Shown piece after piece: positions 20,173-41,700 of a stretch of DNA of 64,000 nucleotides. The notes below the pieces were generated by a model. The model ran no database searches. It was given only the letters and a program-made list of their open reading frames with translations, and was not told the DNA's origin. This stretch comes from Paratrimastix pyriformis (lineage: Eukaryota; Preaxostyla; Paratrimastigidae). The stretch lies in NCBI GenBank assembly GCA_027972325.1, contig JAPMOS010000093.1:47501-111500 (forward strand), in the 5' to 3' direction. Position 1 is the first letter of the stretch. Every line of letters begins with the position of its first letter. The position numbers were made by a program, and so were the translations under genes.

Positions 20173-20440
20173 TGGGGGTGGTGGATGTGGTGGATGTGGT
20201 GGATGTGGTGGATGTGGTGGATGTGGTGGATGTGGTGGATGTGGTGGATGTGGTGGATGTGGTGGATGTGGTGGATGTGGTGGATGTGGTGGATGTGGTG
20301 GATGTGTGGTGGATGGTGGATGTGGTGGATGTGGTGGATGTGGTGGATGTGGTGGATGTGGTGGATGTGGTGGATGTGGTGGATGTGGTGGATGTGGTGG
20401 ATGTGGTGGATGTGGTGGATGTGGTGGATGTGATGGTTGT
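20173..20440. repeat. TGGTGGATG nonamer minisatellite
   Basis: Close to 28 copies of TGGTGGATG lie in the copy-A intron between the sixth and seventh Kre9-like domains. Copy C has a handful of the same unit at 46878-46940 in the homologous intron; copy B has none. The array therefore expanded after duplication. Confidence 0.95.
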
Positions 20441-21862
20441 GGTGGCAGTGCCAAAACCGCGACGGACCGCTTTGCACCGTGAACACGGGGGACAGTCCGC
20501 TCGCGGCGGCATCCAGTGCTGACTGGACCCGGACACGATACTGCCCGGGGGCCAGCTGCGAGGACAGTTTCCATGTCCACCAGCCTCCGCTGGTGGCGAG
20601 CTGGTTCACCAGGGCAGTAATGAAGGTCCCGTCGGCATCCCAGAGGGACAGGTTGAATGCGGAGACGACCCCGGTGGTGGTCCACACGACTGTGCAGTCC
20701 GTCGTGAGCAGGAAGGACGAGTCGGCACGCGGGCGGGTCACCTCAATCGTTGGAACTGCGCAGGGGGATGGGCGGACGGGGATGGAATGGTGGGGGGAAT
20801 GGGTGGTGGTTGGCAGGGGGCGGAAACGGGATGAGTTGGATTGCGTCGGCTGTATTCCGGCGAAGTGCGAGGGGGGAAACCACCATCACGGACTTTGGAT
20901 CTCGAACGGCTGGCTGGTGGCGTTGACGGTGGGGTCCTTGTCAGACTCGGCCAGGATCCGATAGCCAGTGCCCGGGGGCACGGCAGGGCCCACCTGCCAG
21001 ATGAAGCTTGCCCGGGTGGCCACCACGGCCAGGAGGATCGGCTCGCCAACGGGGGGCAGGAGAAGCAGGCGGGTCGCAGGGATGTATCCCGACCAGGACC
21101 AGGTCAGTCCGACGGTGGCGGTGCGCCAGACGGTGGTCGATGCGAGGACGGGCGGGGTGATGACGGCTGGAGGGGATGACGGGGTGAGGACAGGGTAAGT
21201 GGGGCGCTCCTCCGTGCTCGCACAACATCCATCGCCACTCGATTAATGCAGAATGAAGTAGGAGGGCAGGTGGATGGGTGGGCGAGATGCACTGGTGAAG
21301 GGGGCCGTGAGTGTGCACCATAAAACAATCAACAACCAACAACCAACCAACAACCATCAACCAACGACGGACCCGATGCGATATGCAGTGGGCCGCTCTG
21401 GTCGCTGACGGTGTCATCGTCGGCCGCGGTGACCACCAGGGTATACCACCCGGGCAGGGTGGGCCAGGCCCAGCTGGGGTCGAGGGTCCAGTTCCACGCG
21501 CCCAGGTTGGGGGTCCGCGTGGCCAGAGGGGCCGTCCACTGCCCGTCGGCCTGCTTCAGGGTGATGTTGACGGCGGGGACAGTGCCCTGGGTTGCCCAGG
21601 CGATCCGACAGGGGATCGAGAGGAGCAACTCCGATCCAGGGGCGGGCTGAGACAGCCGGATGGTGGGGACTGCGCGGGGCAAGGGATGACGAGAAGGTGA
21701 GTTCTCCGAAGGCTTAACGAAAAATTGCCTTGGTGCAGGGGGGAGGGGGGATTCGAAGAATCGCATTCGATATGCTCTGCTGGCGTACGCAGCCAAAAGA
21801 AAGGCAACAAAAAAGCCTAAGACTGCTTCAAGTTCCCCCCTGTAAAAATAATCGAATGAATT

Positions 21863-21957
21863 GTGGGCCACGCTCGGCGGCAGTGCAGTGCCGAGGCGAC
21901 CCGTGCCCGCAGCTCTGGCAAGCCAGGTGGCGCTGCGTGCCCGTGCCAAATATTGCA
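21863..21957 (-). pseudogene. U2 snRNA 3' fragment in copy-A intron
   Basis: The minus strand carries the U2 segment from the Sm-like site AATATTTGG through stem-loops III and IV, nearly identical to the 3' part of the complete genes at 37785 and 45173 (one visible difference: CACCTGG for CATCTGG). The 5' region, including the branch-point-recognition sequence, is replaced by unrelated DNA. It lies sense in the same intron position as the intact copies. Confidence 0.9.
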
Positions 21958-23906
21958 CTGTCTGTGTTTCGGAACATCCTCTGGCCATGGGAGGGCAGAC
22001 CGGCCACAACAAATTGTTGGCTCAGCACGATGACTGCCTGGTCGTCGCCCGTCCAGGCGACCCGCACCTGGTAGTCGGCTCCTGCCACGATATCGTCCGC
22101 GACCAGCCACGTCCATTGGCCCGCTGGCCCGTCGGTAGAAGTGGTCAGGGACCTGGACTTCGCGCCCGCCTTCCAGAGCTCGATCGACACCGTGTCGACG
22201 TTCCCAGTGGTGATCCACTGAATGGCTAGGGTCTGTCGGTGCCATACTGTGGCTCCGCCCGTGGGGCTGAGCAGGCGCAGCGTTCGAGTGCCGGCTGACA
22301 CGAGCTGGAAGGAGCCGGAGAGGGTGGTGACCCCTGCGAAGGGTTGTTTGGTGGTGATGGCGATTTGGTAGGTGGACTGGGGCAGCAGATCAGAGGGCAG
22401 GCTCCAGGACCAAAAGCCCTGGTTCGCAACCGAGTCGGCCAAATTCCGAATCGGGCCGCCGTCTGGTCGGATGGTCGTCGTTAGCGCTGGGCAAGGAAGC
22501 AGGAAAAACGGATCGGACGAACCTTTGTGAAGGTCGACGGAGACGTGGGTGACGGCGCCGCGCCACGTCCACTTAATCTGCTTTGTCGTTCCTTGCTCCC
22601 AGATCTCACCACCCAGGGGTGAGGTGAAATCCACCGAATCTGCAGAGCCACGGCGGGTGATGGAGATCAAAAGGGCGTGGCGTTTGTGGTGGGAGAGGAA
22701 AGCAGGAGGTGGGGGAGGGATGGAGGTGCGAGCGGAATCGATCGTCGGCGTGGGATAGAGCGCAGATGGGGCTCCAGCCTACACAGACATACGTTCCGGA
22801 TCAAGCCTTGGATCTCGCTCTGGTTGAGGGCCTTTCCAAAGAGATAGACCTCATCAAAGGCACCGCCATAATTCTCACCACCCAAGGATAGCTTGGCAGT
22901 CGGGTGCCAGAAGGTTGGTGCCAGCTGGAAGAACTGGCGATCGATGGGCTTCCCGTTCAAGAACCCGCATGCTACACCCTTGATGAGGTCCACGGTGACA
23001 GCCACGTGGTACCTTTGAGAGTGTGAGCAAGGGGCTGATGCTGAACAGGAGCGAAGGGAACAGACCAAAGATGCGGGGAGATGTACTCACCGTGCACCAA
23101 ATTGATTCGCCCGCTGGACCGACCGGTGACGTCATGGACGTAGACAACGAAGTTTTCGAATAAGTACCCCATCTCCAGGCCGAAGACCGAATTACCCGCC
23201 GAGTCGCACCTGGAAATCATAACCCCGGTGCTCGTCCCGTCGTCTTTGAACCACAGGGCAACGGTGATGGCCGAGGTGGGGGAGAGCCGGACCGAACCCG
23301 GGACAACAACCACTGAATTCGAAGAACCCGTGAAGAGAATGGCCTCCCCTCGGACACCCGTCGTAAAAGCAGTGCCTGTCGCAGTCCCGGTTGTGGTTGA
23401 CCACGTCAACCGCCGAGCCATCGAACGGGTAGTAGGCCATGAGGGAGGTGAAGCGAAGAAAGACGGATGTCCCCTTGGCAGCTGCGGGGGAAAGTGACAC
23501 AATTTGGATCTGATAGGTGGTCCCATCTTCGATGAATTGCGGAACATCCCAGGCAAAAAAAGCGTCATTTGGGGTGCTGTCGATAATCTGCAGAAAGGGA
23601 ACCCCGTCGCGGAGTAGGATGATTGATACATCAGCTTGTTGCGTCTGAGTGCCGGTACTTTCCCAGGCGATATCGGTAGTTGTGCCCACCACGACATTGG
23701 ATGTCCCGCGGGGCGCGAGCACAGTCACAGATTCGCCAGTTGCAGAGCAGCTCACCACACAAAACACAACCAAAACCAGAAAACCACCGAAAGCGGACGA
23801 AACCCCCAGAGAACGACGCGCGCGGTGCTGCAGTTGAGTCGCCGGATGATCTGACTTGCCGTGGGGGCGATGCTTTGACCGCCGTCCATTTCCGACCACA
23901 TCACTC

Positions 23907-24078
23907 TTTCGATGCCCAGCCTCCTCGTAACTGTGCTGAGTCGAGGGCCAGACCAACCCTCTCACCTTCTCCGAAGTGTTTCACTTTGTCCTATTTCCAA
24001 CAAAATTCGTGCTACAAGAACAACAAGTGTTGCGAGATCCTATTTTTCCTCTTTCTATCAGCCGGCGCAGGCCGGGTC
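23907..24078 (+). pseudogene. NTF2 last-exon fragment
   Basis: The plus strand matches the coding end and 3' flank of the intact NTF2 gene (50614..50817): CTTTCGATGCCCAGCC, then GAGGGCCAGACCAACCCT, GAAGTGTTTCACTTTGTC and AACAACAAGTGTTGC. It has internal deletions and no open frame. It abuts the 5' end of copy A. No earlier exon is present. Confidence 0.85.
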
Positions 24079-24445
24079 CATGCCACACAACCAACCGTCT
24101 CGTGTTAATGCAGCCTCGTGTGAGGTGAGGTGGGAAAGGCGGGCAGGCAATGTGGAAGTTTCGGCAGCGTTCTCGTGCATCTCGAAGAAAGCAGCTGCTT
24201 TACCGACAAAAGGAAAGCAACCATGACCCAGATCCTTCTCCACCCCCTCCCCTCGATCCGGGTCCGGCGAGGCGGGGTCTCTTCGCGAACATGTTGACAA
24301 GGGGACGAGGAGAGAGAAAGGATGCTCAATCAAAAAACAGGTTAACAAAAAACTGCCCCGAAAGCTTTGCCGCGCACCGCACCGCCCAAGCTTCCACAGC
24401 AATGGCGATGGGAGTGACGGCACGAGAGAAAGGGAGACGACGACG

Positions 24446-24715
24446 ATGATGATGATGATTGGGGATGATTGGGGGATGATTGGGGGATGATTGGGGGATG
24501 ATTGGGGGATGATTGGGGATGATTGGGGATGATTGGGGATGATTGGGGATGATTGGGGGATGATTGGGGATGATTGGGGATGATTGGGGATGATTGGGGG
24601 ATGATTGGGGGATGATTGGGGGATGATTGGGGATGATTGGGGATGATTGGGGATGATTGGGGATGATTGGGGATGATTGGGGATGATTGGGGGATGATGA
24701 TGATGATTGGGGATG
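24446..24715. repeat. GATGATTGGGG minisatellite downstream of the TPR gene
   Basis: About 24 copies of an 11/12-nt unit GATGATTGGGG(G). It lies between the TPR stop codon (24873) and the NTF2 fragment. At 24811-24845 there is also an echo of the last TPR exon (CTCCGTCTGGAAGA). 24079-24445 shows no gene. Confidence 0.95.
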
Positions 24716-24872
24716 ATGATGCTGATGGCCGATATTCAAGCAGAATGATGGCGGAATGATGGCATGAAGTAGAGGCGGTGGGTCTGATGGGGTGGGGTGG
24801 GAGGGGTGACAACGGCTTGCACAGCTCCGTCTGGAAGAGGCGCGGGGGGGGGGGGGGGGGGGGGGATGGGGG

Positions 24873-34317
<9,445 letters not shown>

Positions 34318-34999
34318 TGGCGGGCAGCAACTTGTCTGGGCGGCTTCGTGTGTCCGGAACCATCAAGTGCGCTGCTTGTTCGGTCTCGCGTCATCGAGTC
34401 ATGCACAAGGTTCAGACCCCCCAGTATTTGGGAGGCGGGACTGAATATCGGGGAATTTACCCCTTCCCCCGATTCGCACAAAGAAAAGTGGAATTACAGG
34501 GGGGGGGCTGCCAACTCACATATCCCTCCGACCTCCCCCCCCCCCCCCCCCCGGAACGCAGGGTTAGAGACAGTGCAGGTGCCCTGAACTGACTGGGGGC
34601 GGGCAGGTTGGCGGAAAGGAATGTTGCCCCCGCCCCCCCCCCCCCCCCCCCCGCCCCAATTCCCCTCCATCAGTCAGGTCATGCTCACCTGGTTTCAGGG
34701 CGCCGAGGGAGGGCGCGTCTGGGTGAAGAAAGAAGAGCATGTTATCGTCGGTCTTATCACCTGTAAAGTCGAGAAGAACCAGGGACAATCCAGATAAGCT
34801 GAAAGCATCTGTGGGGCAGCCACTGCATGAAGGTTCTCTGGGTTCCGGGTGGCTGGTGACTGCACTGCCAGTTAGTCAGACTCGTGTTATTGCAGCTGCG
34901 TGTGAGGCTGAACAACAACAACAGGAACCGTTTTGGGTTCCGGCGGGAGCGCACCACCTCGAGGTTGATTTTTCTCTTCGATTCCAACCCCCAACATCA
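34318..34999. other. Divergent intergenic region
   Basis: Separates the TPR gene (-) from the coiled-coil gene (+). It contains three homopolymer G/C tracts (about 34500, 34540 and 34630). A minus-strand open stretch at 34695-34770 (LVLLDFTGDKTDDNMLFFL) may be a further 5' exon of the TPR gene, but I could not connect it. Confidence 0.5.
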
Positions 35000-35501
35000 A
35001 TGGGCGCAGCCAGCTCCACCCAGAAAGCACTGACATCGTCTCCTGCTCCTCCGACCACCCCGGAGCCTGCTCGTGTTCTGATTTCCGAAACTCCTCGCAC
35101 TGATTCGAATGCTGCACTCCAAGATGTGGTGCGGTCACTAACAGGACGGCTGGAAAAGGTTTGTGAATTGCCGCTAATGTTTTGTTCACACGAGGATCCC
35201 GCTCTCGACCATCTGATTCATGTATGTTTCATTGTGCGCTGTTCAGCTGGAGGCCGAGCATTGCCTTCGTATTGAACGTTTGACCGGGGAGCGCGATAAC
35301 TATTACCTTCAGCTCCGGCACGAGAAGGAAATGGCCAGTCACTTGCAGGCTGTTTTGAGCATGGAGATCACTCAATTGCAAGGCCGCTGCTGCCTGGTCT
35401 GCGGATCATCCGTCACTTTTTCCCGAGAGCTCTTTTGACGTTTCTTCTTTGGGGTTTCGCAGTTGGAGGACCAGCTCGAAGCGACTAAATCGAGTTCGTA
35501 G
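35000..35501 (+). CDS. Small coiled-coil protein, 115 aa, possible N-myristoylation
   Basis: Exons 35000..35158, 35247..35396 and 35463..35501, all phase 0, donors GTTTGT and GTCTGC. The N-terminus MGAASSTQKA fits the N-myristoylation motif (Gly2, Ser6). A Ser/Thr/Pro-rich segment (LTSSPAPPTTPEPARV) follows, then a charged helix (LQDVVRSLTGRLEKLEAEHC, RIERLTGERDNYYLQLRHEK and HLQAVLSMEITQLQ) that reads as a coiled coil. It may be a membrane-tethered adaptor; no family is recognised. It ends 230 nt before copy B. Confidence 0.75.
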
Positions 35502-35731
35502 TTCTTCCGCCCGTTCTCTTCCTTCCCTTCTTCTTGTTTCTCTTCCTTCATCCCTCCATATTTATTGGCCCACCATTTGTTTTTTCTCTTTGGCGCCCGC
35601 CCAATCGCCTCGGCATTGCGCTATTGTACGAGATATTGTGAGAAGTCTTCTCATCCCAAATTTCACGCGCCCGATTTCACGACACCGATTGGGATTTGTA
35701 GACTTGTCGACACTCAATCTGTCTTCGAAAA

Positions 35732-38700
35732 ATGCGACCGAGTTGTGTCTGTCAAAGCGGGCATCGCCGACCGGCAAGCCCGATCATCCGGCGACTCACC
35801 ATCGACTCCTGCAGCACCACACGCGTCGTTCTCTTGGTGTTTCGTCCCGTGGTTTGCTGTTTCTGGTGGCCTTTTGTAGTGTGATTTGCTCCGCAACTGG
35901 CGAATCCCTGAATGTGCTCACACCTCAGGGGACATACAATGTCGTCGCGGGCACAACGACCGAGATCACCTGGAAAAGCACCGGAACCCAGACGGAAGAA
36001 GCTGATGTATCAATCCAGTTGCTCCGTGATGGGGTTCCTTTGCTACAGATTATCGACCGCATCTCAAACGACGACTACTTTTCATGGGATGTACCACAAT
36101 TCATCGAAGACGGAGCAACATATCAGATTCAAATTGTGTCGCTTTCCCCGGCGGGGGTCAAGGGAACATCCGTCTTTCTTCACATCACCTCGATCATGGC
36201 CTACTACCCGTTCGATGGCTCGGCGGTTGACGTGGTCAACCACAACGACGGAACTGCGATTAGCACTGCTTTTACGACGGGTGTCCGGGGGGAGGCCATT
36301 CTCTTCACGGGTGAGCCAACCTCGGTGGTTCGAATCCCGGATTCGGTCCGGCTCACCCCCACCTCGGCCATCACCATCGCCCTGTGGTTCAATGACGACG
36401 GGACGAAAACCGGCTATCTGATTTCCAAGCGTGATTTGGCGGATGGTATGGTGTTCACTATCGAGATGGGGTCCTCGTTCAACTTCTTCACGGTCGACGT
36501 CCACGACGTCTCTGGCCAGAGCAGCGGACGGATCAACTTGGCGACCGACATCGAGCGAATCTCCCCAAATATTTGGTCTGTTGTTCCCATCTGGGAAGAG
36601 GGGCAACCTCATTCCCTGCACACAATCTCACTCTGCTCCACCCACTCACAGGTACCATCTGGCGGTCACCGTGGACCTTGCCAAAGGCATGGCATGCGGG
36701 TTTCTGGACGGGCGACCGCTCGAATGCAAGACCTTCCAGCTGGCTCCGACCTTCTGGCACCGAACCGCCAAGTTGTACTTGGGTGGCGCGAATTATGGCG
36801 GTGTCTTTGATGAGCTCTATCTCTTTGGGAAGGCCCTCAACCAGAGCGAGGTCCAAAGCTTGATCCGGAACGTATGTCTGTCTGGCGTTGCTCGCTCGAT
36901 GCACTTCTCTGCACTGCCTGTCGGCGGAATGCATTCCCGAGCGCCCGCCCTCCTTCCACCTCCACCTCCCCCCTTCTCCCCCAACTGTTTGACCTCACTG
37001 CCATGTTACCCGCTATCGTGATTTTTCAGATGCGGTCGATGTCACCTCACCCCTGGGGGGCGAGATCTGGGAGCAGGGAACCACCAAGCAGATCAAGTGG
37101 ACGTGGAGTGGCGCCATCACGCACGTCGACATCGACCTGTACAAAGGTGCGGCGCGGCCCTCTGCCCTCTCAGTCACATCTGCTCATTCGCATGCCGTCG
37201 CCCATCCCATCCCAGACGGCGCCCGTCTTCAGACGCTGGCCGACTCGGTCCCGAACCAGGGGGCCTGGTCACTGAGCCTGCCCACCGACCTGCCGCCCCA
37301 GTCCACCTTCCAAATTGCCGTCACCACCCAGCGGCCCTTCGCAGGGGTCACCACCCTCTCCGGCTCGTTCCAACTTGTGTCACCCGGCACCCGAACACTG
37401 CGCCTGCTCAGCCCCACGGTCGGCGCTCGCTTCTGGCACCGACAGACCCTGGCCATCCAGTGGGCCACCACGGGCGCCATCGACACGGTGTCAATTGAGC
37501 TCTGGAAGGAGGGCGCGAAGGTCCGGTCCCTGACCACTTCCACCAACGGGACCACGGGCCAGTGGACGTGGCTTGTGGCGGATGACGTCGTGGCGGGAGC
37601 CGACTACCAGGTGCGAGTCGCCTGGACGGGCGACGACCAGGCGGTATTTGTACTGAGCGAACTGTTCCTCATGGCTGGTCTGTCCCCCCCCCCCCCCGGC
37701 ATCCGAAGAAAAAAAAAATGGAGTCCCATAAGCATTTGCCTGGCCGGCCGCCTTCAAAAGGGCGAATCCCGCCCTCGGAAATTCATACCTTCTCGGCCTA
37801 CGTGGCTAAGATCAAGTGTAGTATCTGTTCTATTCAGCTTAATAACTGAATTGGGGGCCATGTGCCCCCATCGTTATTAATCCAATATTTGGCACGGGCA
37901 CGCAGCGCCATCTGGCTTGCCAGAGCTGCGGGCACGGGTCGCCTCGGCACTGCACTGCCGCCGAGCGTGGCCCACCATTCTATTTTTCCGGAGGGAATAG
38001 CGATGAAGTCATTGTGCAAGTTACAGGGCAGTTTTGCCTTTTTTCCGGCTTCGCCACAGCATAGCATCTCGGATGCAATTTTTTTTTCCCTGCAGGAGTG
38101 ACCCCCATACCCACCCTCATCACCTCCTTGCCCCGCCGCAGTCCCCACCATCCGGCTGGCCCAGCCCGCCCCTGGCTCGGAGTTGCTCCTCTCGCGCCAC
38201 TGTCGCATCGCCTGGGCAACCCAGGGCACTGTCCCCACCGTCAACATCACCCTGAAGCAGGCCGACGGGCAGTGGACGGCCCCTCTCGCCACGCGGACCC
38301 CCAACCTGGGCACGTGGAACTGGACCCTCGACCCCAGCTGGGCCTGGCCCACCCTGCCCGGGTGGTATATAATGGTGGTCGCCGCGGCCGACGATGACAC
38401 CGTCAGCGACCAGAGCGGCCCCCTGCACATCGCGTCGGGTCCGTTGTCGTCCTCCCCCCTCCCCCCCCCCCCCCCCCCCCCCCGGCATTGACTTTTTATG
38501 CTTTTCTCCTGGACAATTACTCGCTCACCAACCTGCCCATTCCACTCTGTTCCTCTTTGTCCGGCTGATCGCTGAGACGGAACCCCTTGCCTCATGCGCG
38601 CCGCTCCCTTTGTGGGGGCGATGGCGATCAGATGTGAAGACAACGAGGGCACTCGATTGATCTCAGCCCTTTCGCACCTTCACGCCCTCATACGCATACC

Positions 38701-41700
38701 CTCCAGCCGTCCTCACGCCGCCCGTCCTCCCGTCGGCCACCATCTGGCGCGCCGCCACCATCGGACTGACCTGGTCCTCTTCGGGATACATTCCCTCGAC
38801 CCACCTGCTTCTCCTGCCCCCCTTTGGCGAGCCGACCCTCCTGGCCGTGGTGACAACCCAGACAAGCTTCATCTGGCATGTGGGTCTTGCTGTGCCCCCG
38901 GGCACCGGCTATCGAATCATGGTCGCGTCTACCAAGGACCCCACCGTCAACGCCACCAGCCAGCCGTTTGAGATCCGAGGTCCGCATGCAGTCTTGTCTG
39001 GGACATGGACCGGCTTCGATCTCCCGACCGCAAATGGCCCATGATTCAGTTTGGTGTATGGATAGAGCTGAAAAGGTGTGGCGGTGATGGTGTTGACGAT
39101 TTCCCATCAGCCTCCCCGTCGCCACTTCATCTCACCCCCACATCCACCATCTCTGGGCAGTTCCTACGATTGAGGTGACCCGCCCGCGTGCCGACTCGTC
39201 CTTCATGCTCACGACAGACTGCACAGTCGCGTGGACCACCACCGGGGTGATCTCCGCATTCAACCTGTCCCTCTGGGATGCCGACGGGACCTTCATTACT
39301 GCCCTGGTGGACCAGCTCGCCACCAGCGGAGGCTGGTGGACATGGACCCTGCCCACGGGGGGCGGGGCCGTGGTGGCCCCGTGGCAGTATCGTGTCCGGG
39401 TTCAATCTGCGCTGGATGCCTCGGTGAGCGGACTGTCCCCCGTGTTCTCAGTGCAAACCGGTCCGTCCCACGCCCTGTGCCTGGCAAGCAGCAAGATCCA
39501 CCCATCCGGCCCCATCCCAGCCATGTTGGCTTTGGCTCATTGGTCGATATCCGGGATGACCCCCTATCAGGTCGCGTGGACTCCCTGGACATTGCCAACG
39601 ACCCTGCCTGCCGCGGGGCCGCGATCCCGATCTTCTGGTGGTCCGATGGCTGGGTGCCAACAGTCAGGTTGACCCTCCATCAAGCTGGGGCTGCCTCGCC
39701 AATTCTCATCTTCGAGGGCCACAGCGGCGGCGGGATCTGGTGGCACGTCCCACTCGATCTGCCGGCTCAGGGGGGATATATCCTGAAACTGGTGTCTCTG
39801 GTGGATTCAACTGTGAACGCAACCAGCACCCCGTTCAACATTAGTAGTCCGTCCCTTGTGAGCAGTGGCGCCGGGGTGGGGGAGGAGGGCTGCTGGTTGG
39901 TATGACTTGCGATTCCATTCGTTTTCTTGCTTTTCCCTCTCCAGTCCCGTCCATCCAGGTCACGACTCCCCGGGCGGACGATGAGATCTTGCTGGGCTCC
40001 ACGCCTGTCCCCATCGGCTGGACCATCTCTGACAAGGCCCTGATCGACTACCTCAACATCTCCCTCTGGAGTGCCGACACCGGGACCCGTGTGGCCAACC
40101 TGACCAAATGGCTGGATAACGACAGGAAAACCGACAATTCCTGGCTGTGGAACATCTCCAACACCCAGCTGCTCCCCGGGCGGTATTTCGTCCAGGTGGC
40201 GTTGTCCATCGATGGTGATATCGCGGGCCGCAGTGGGGTGTTCGCCATCCGATCGGGTCTGCTTCCCCCCATCCACCAACCGCGCACACTGCAAACCACA
40301 GATCACACCCAACTCATCATCTGGTGATCACCACAACAACAGGACACCTGTATAGCCCCAGCCTCGATTACTCCATCATGCGTGGGGCCACGGCCACGAT
40401 CCGCTGGAACTGGGCCGGCTCCGTGCCCACCGTGCGGCTGCTGCTGCAGGCCCCGTGGGCCCCGGCCCCGATCGCCATCGCGCCCGACATGCAGAATGTG
40501 GGCCGCTTCCAGTGGGACGTGGGCATGGACCTGACCCCGGGCAGCAACTACCGGCTGACGGTCCTCTCGTGCAGCGACCCAACTGTCAACGCCACCAGTC
40601 ATTCGTTCGCGATCGATGGTCTGGACCCACGCATCGATCCCTCCGACGTCGTCATGAGACCCACTCATAACACCCCTCACCAGTCATGTCTTCACTCACT
40701 TTCGCTCATCCCTCACCCCACTGTCATCCCCCCACCCCCAGCACCCATCATCACGGTCACCGCTGCCCCGAGCCTCCTGATTGTGGGCCAGCCGCTGACC
40801 GTGACCTGGTCGATGACCCGGGGCCCCATCCCGCGTGCCGTCACCCTGGACCTGATCCTGCGCGGGGCCCCCGTCTGGTCGCTGGCCGGCCCCAGCACCC
40901 TGGGCGCCCCGGGTCGGTGGGACGGCTCGGTGCCGGGCCACCTGGCCGGCTCGGCCGAGTATGCGGTGCGGGTGACCGGGGTGGATGACCCGCTGGTGAC
41001 GGCCACCTCGCAGCCCATCGAGATCCGCACGGGGCAGGTGGCCCTGACCGAGCCCGGCACCCAGGCCGTCTGGTTCGCCAACAGCACCCAGCACCTGGCC
41101 TGGACCGCCCAGGGCAACGTGACCACCGTCACCCTGCGGCTGGTGCTGCCCGGCCAGCACCCGGCCATCAGCCTGCCCATCGCCAGCGGGGTCTCGGCGG
41201 CCCTCGGCCAGTGGGACTGGGCGCCCGTGCCCCTGGTGCCCATCACGGACCCCAGCACCGTCGCCCGGGTGGTGATCACTTCCGACCGCGACCCCCTCGT
41301 GACCGGCCAGACCGGACTCTTCACATACCGATTGCCCACCCTGGAATTCTCAGCCCCAACGGGGGCCGACGTGTGGCTGGTGGGCCAGCCGCATCAGATC
41401 AAATGGACGACCGTGGGACCGGTTCCCTGGATCATGGTCGACCTGTACGCCGACGGGACCTGGGTTCAGGTCGGTGCTGCTCCATGCGACTCCCTTTTCT
41501 CGAGAAGAAGGAGGAATCCCTTCCTTGATCATGGTATTAATGACTTTCAGTCATGCTGGGTTGACCGGAAGCAGTGAGGAAGTGTCAACCACCTCACGCA
41601 CCATCAAATTCTGCCCGCACTCTCCGCGCACACGATCCCCTCTCAGAGCCTCACCGGCGACCAGGCCGTGGCGAACGAGGGCTCCCTCTGGTGGACCCCT

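Larger units (their letters stand above)
16854..23827 (-). pseudogene. Surface protein copy A (LamG plus Kre9/KNH-like repeats), probably disabled
   Basis: Same exon order and domains as copies B and C, ending with the identical tail NNDNDAQERAALLQGAVPP and stop at 16854. Exon 2 would start at 23827 after CTGCAG. I find no in-phase ATG exon upstream (the donor seen in C is GTCAAAG here), and exon 2 is 2 nt shorter than B and C near 23397-23405, which shifts the frame within the LamG-like domain. All later exons are open with intact GT-AG pairs, so it may be a recent pseudogene or an assembly error. Its intron 21670..22000 contains a 5'-truncated U2 snRNA. It is closest to copy C and lies in inverted orientation to it. 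The intron around 20163-20445 contains a large TGGTGGATG array. Confidence 0.7.

Noticed and set aside
20100-20530. Plus-strand frames of GGC, VVD or MWW repeats
   Set aside because: TGGTGGATG array within an intron of the minus-strand copy A.
34564-34788. Minus-strand open stretch with LVLLDFTGDKTDDNMLFFL
   Set aside because: Could be an extra 5' exon of the TPR gene, but no phase-consistent junction to 34317 or an upstream start was found.
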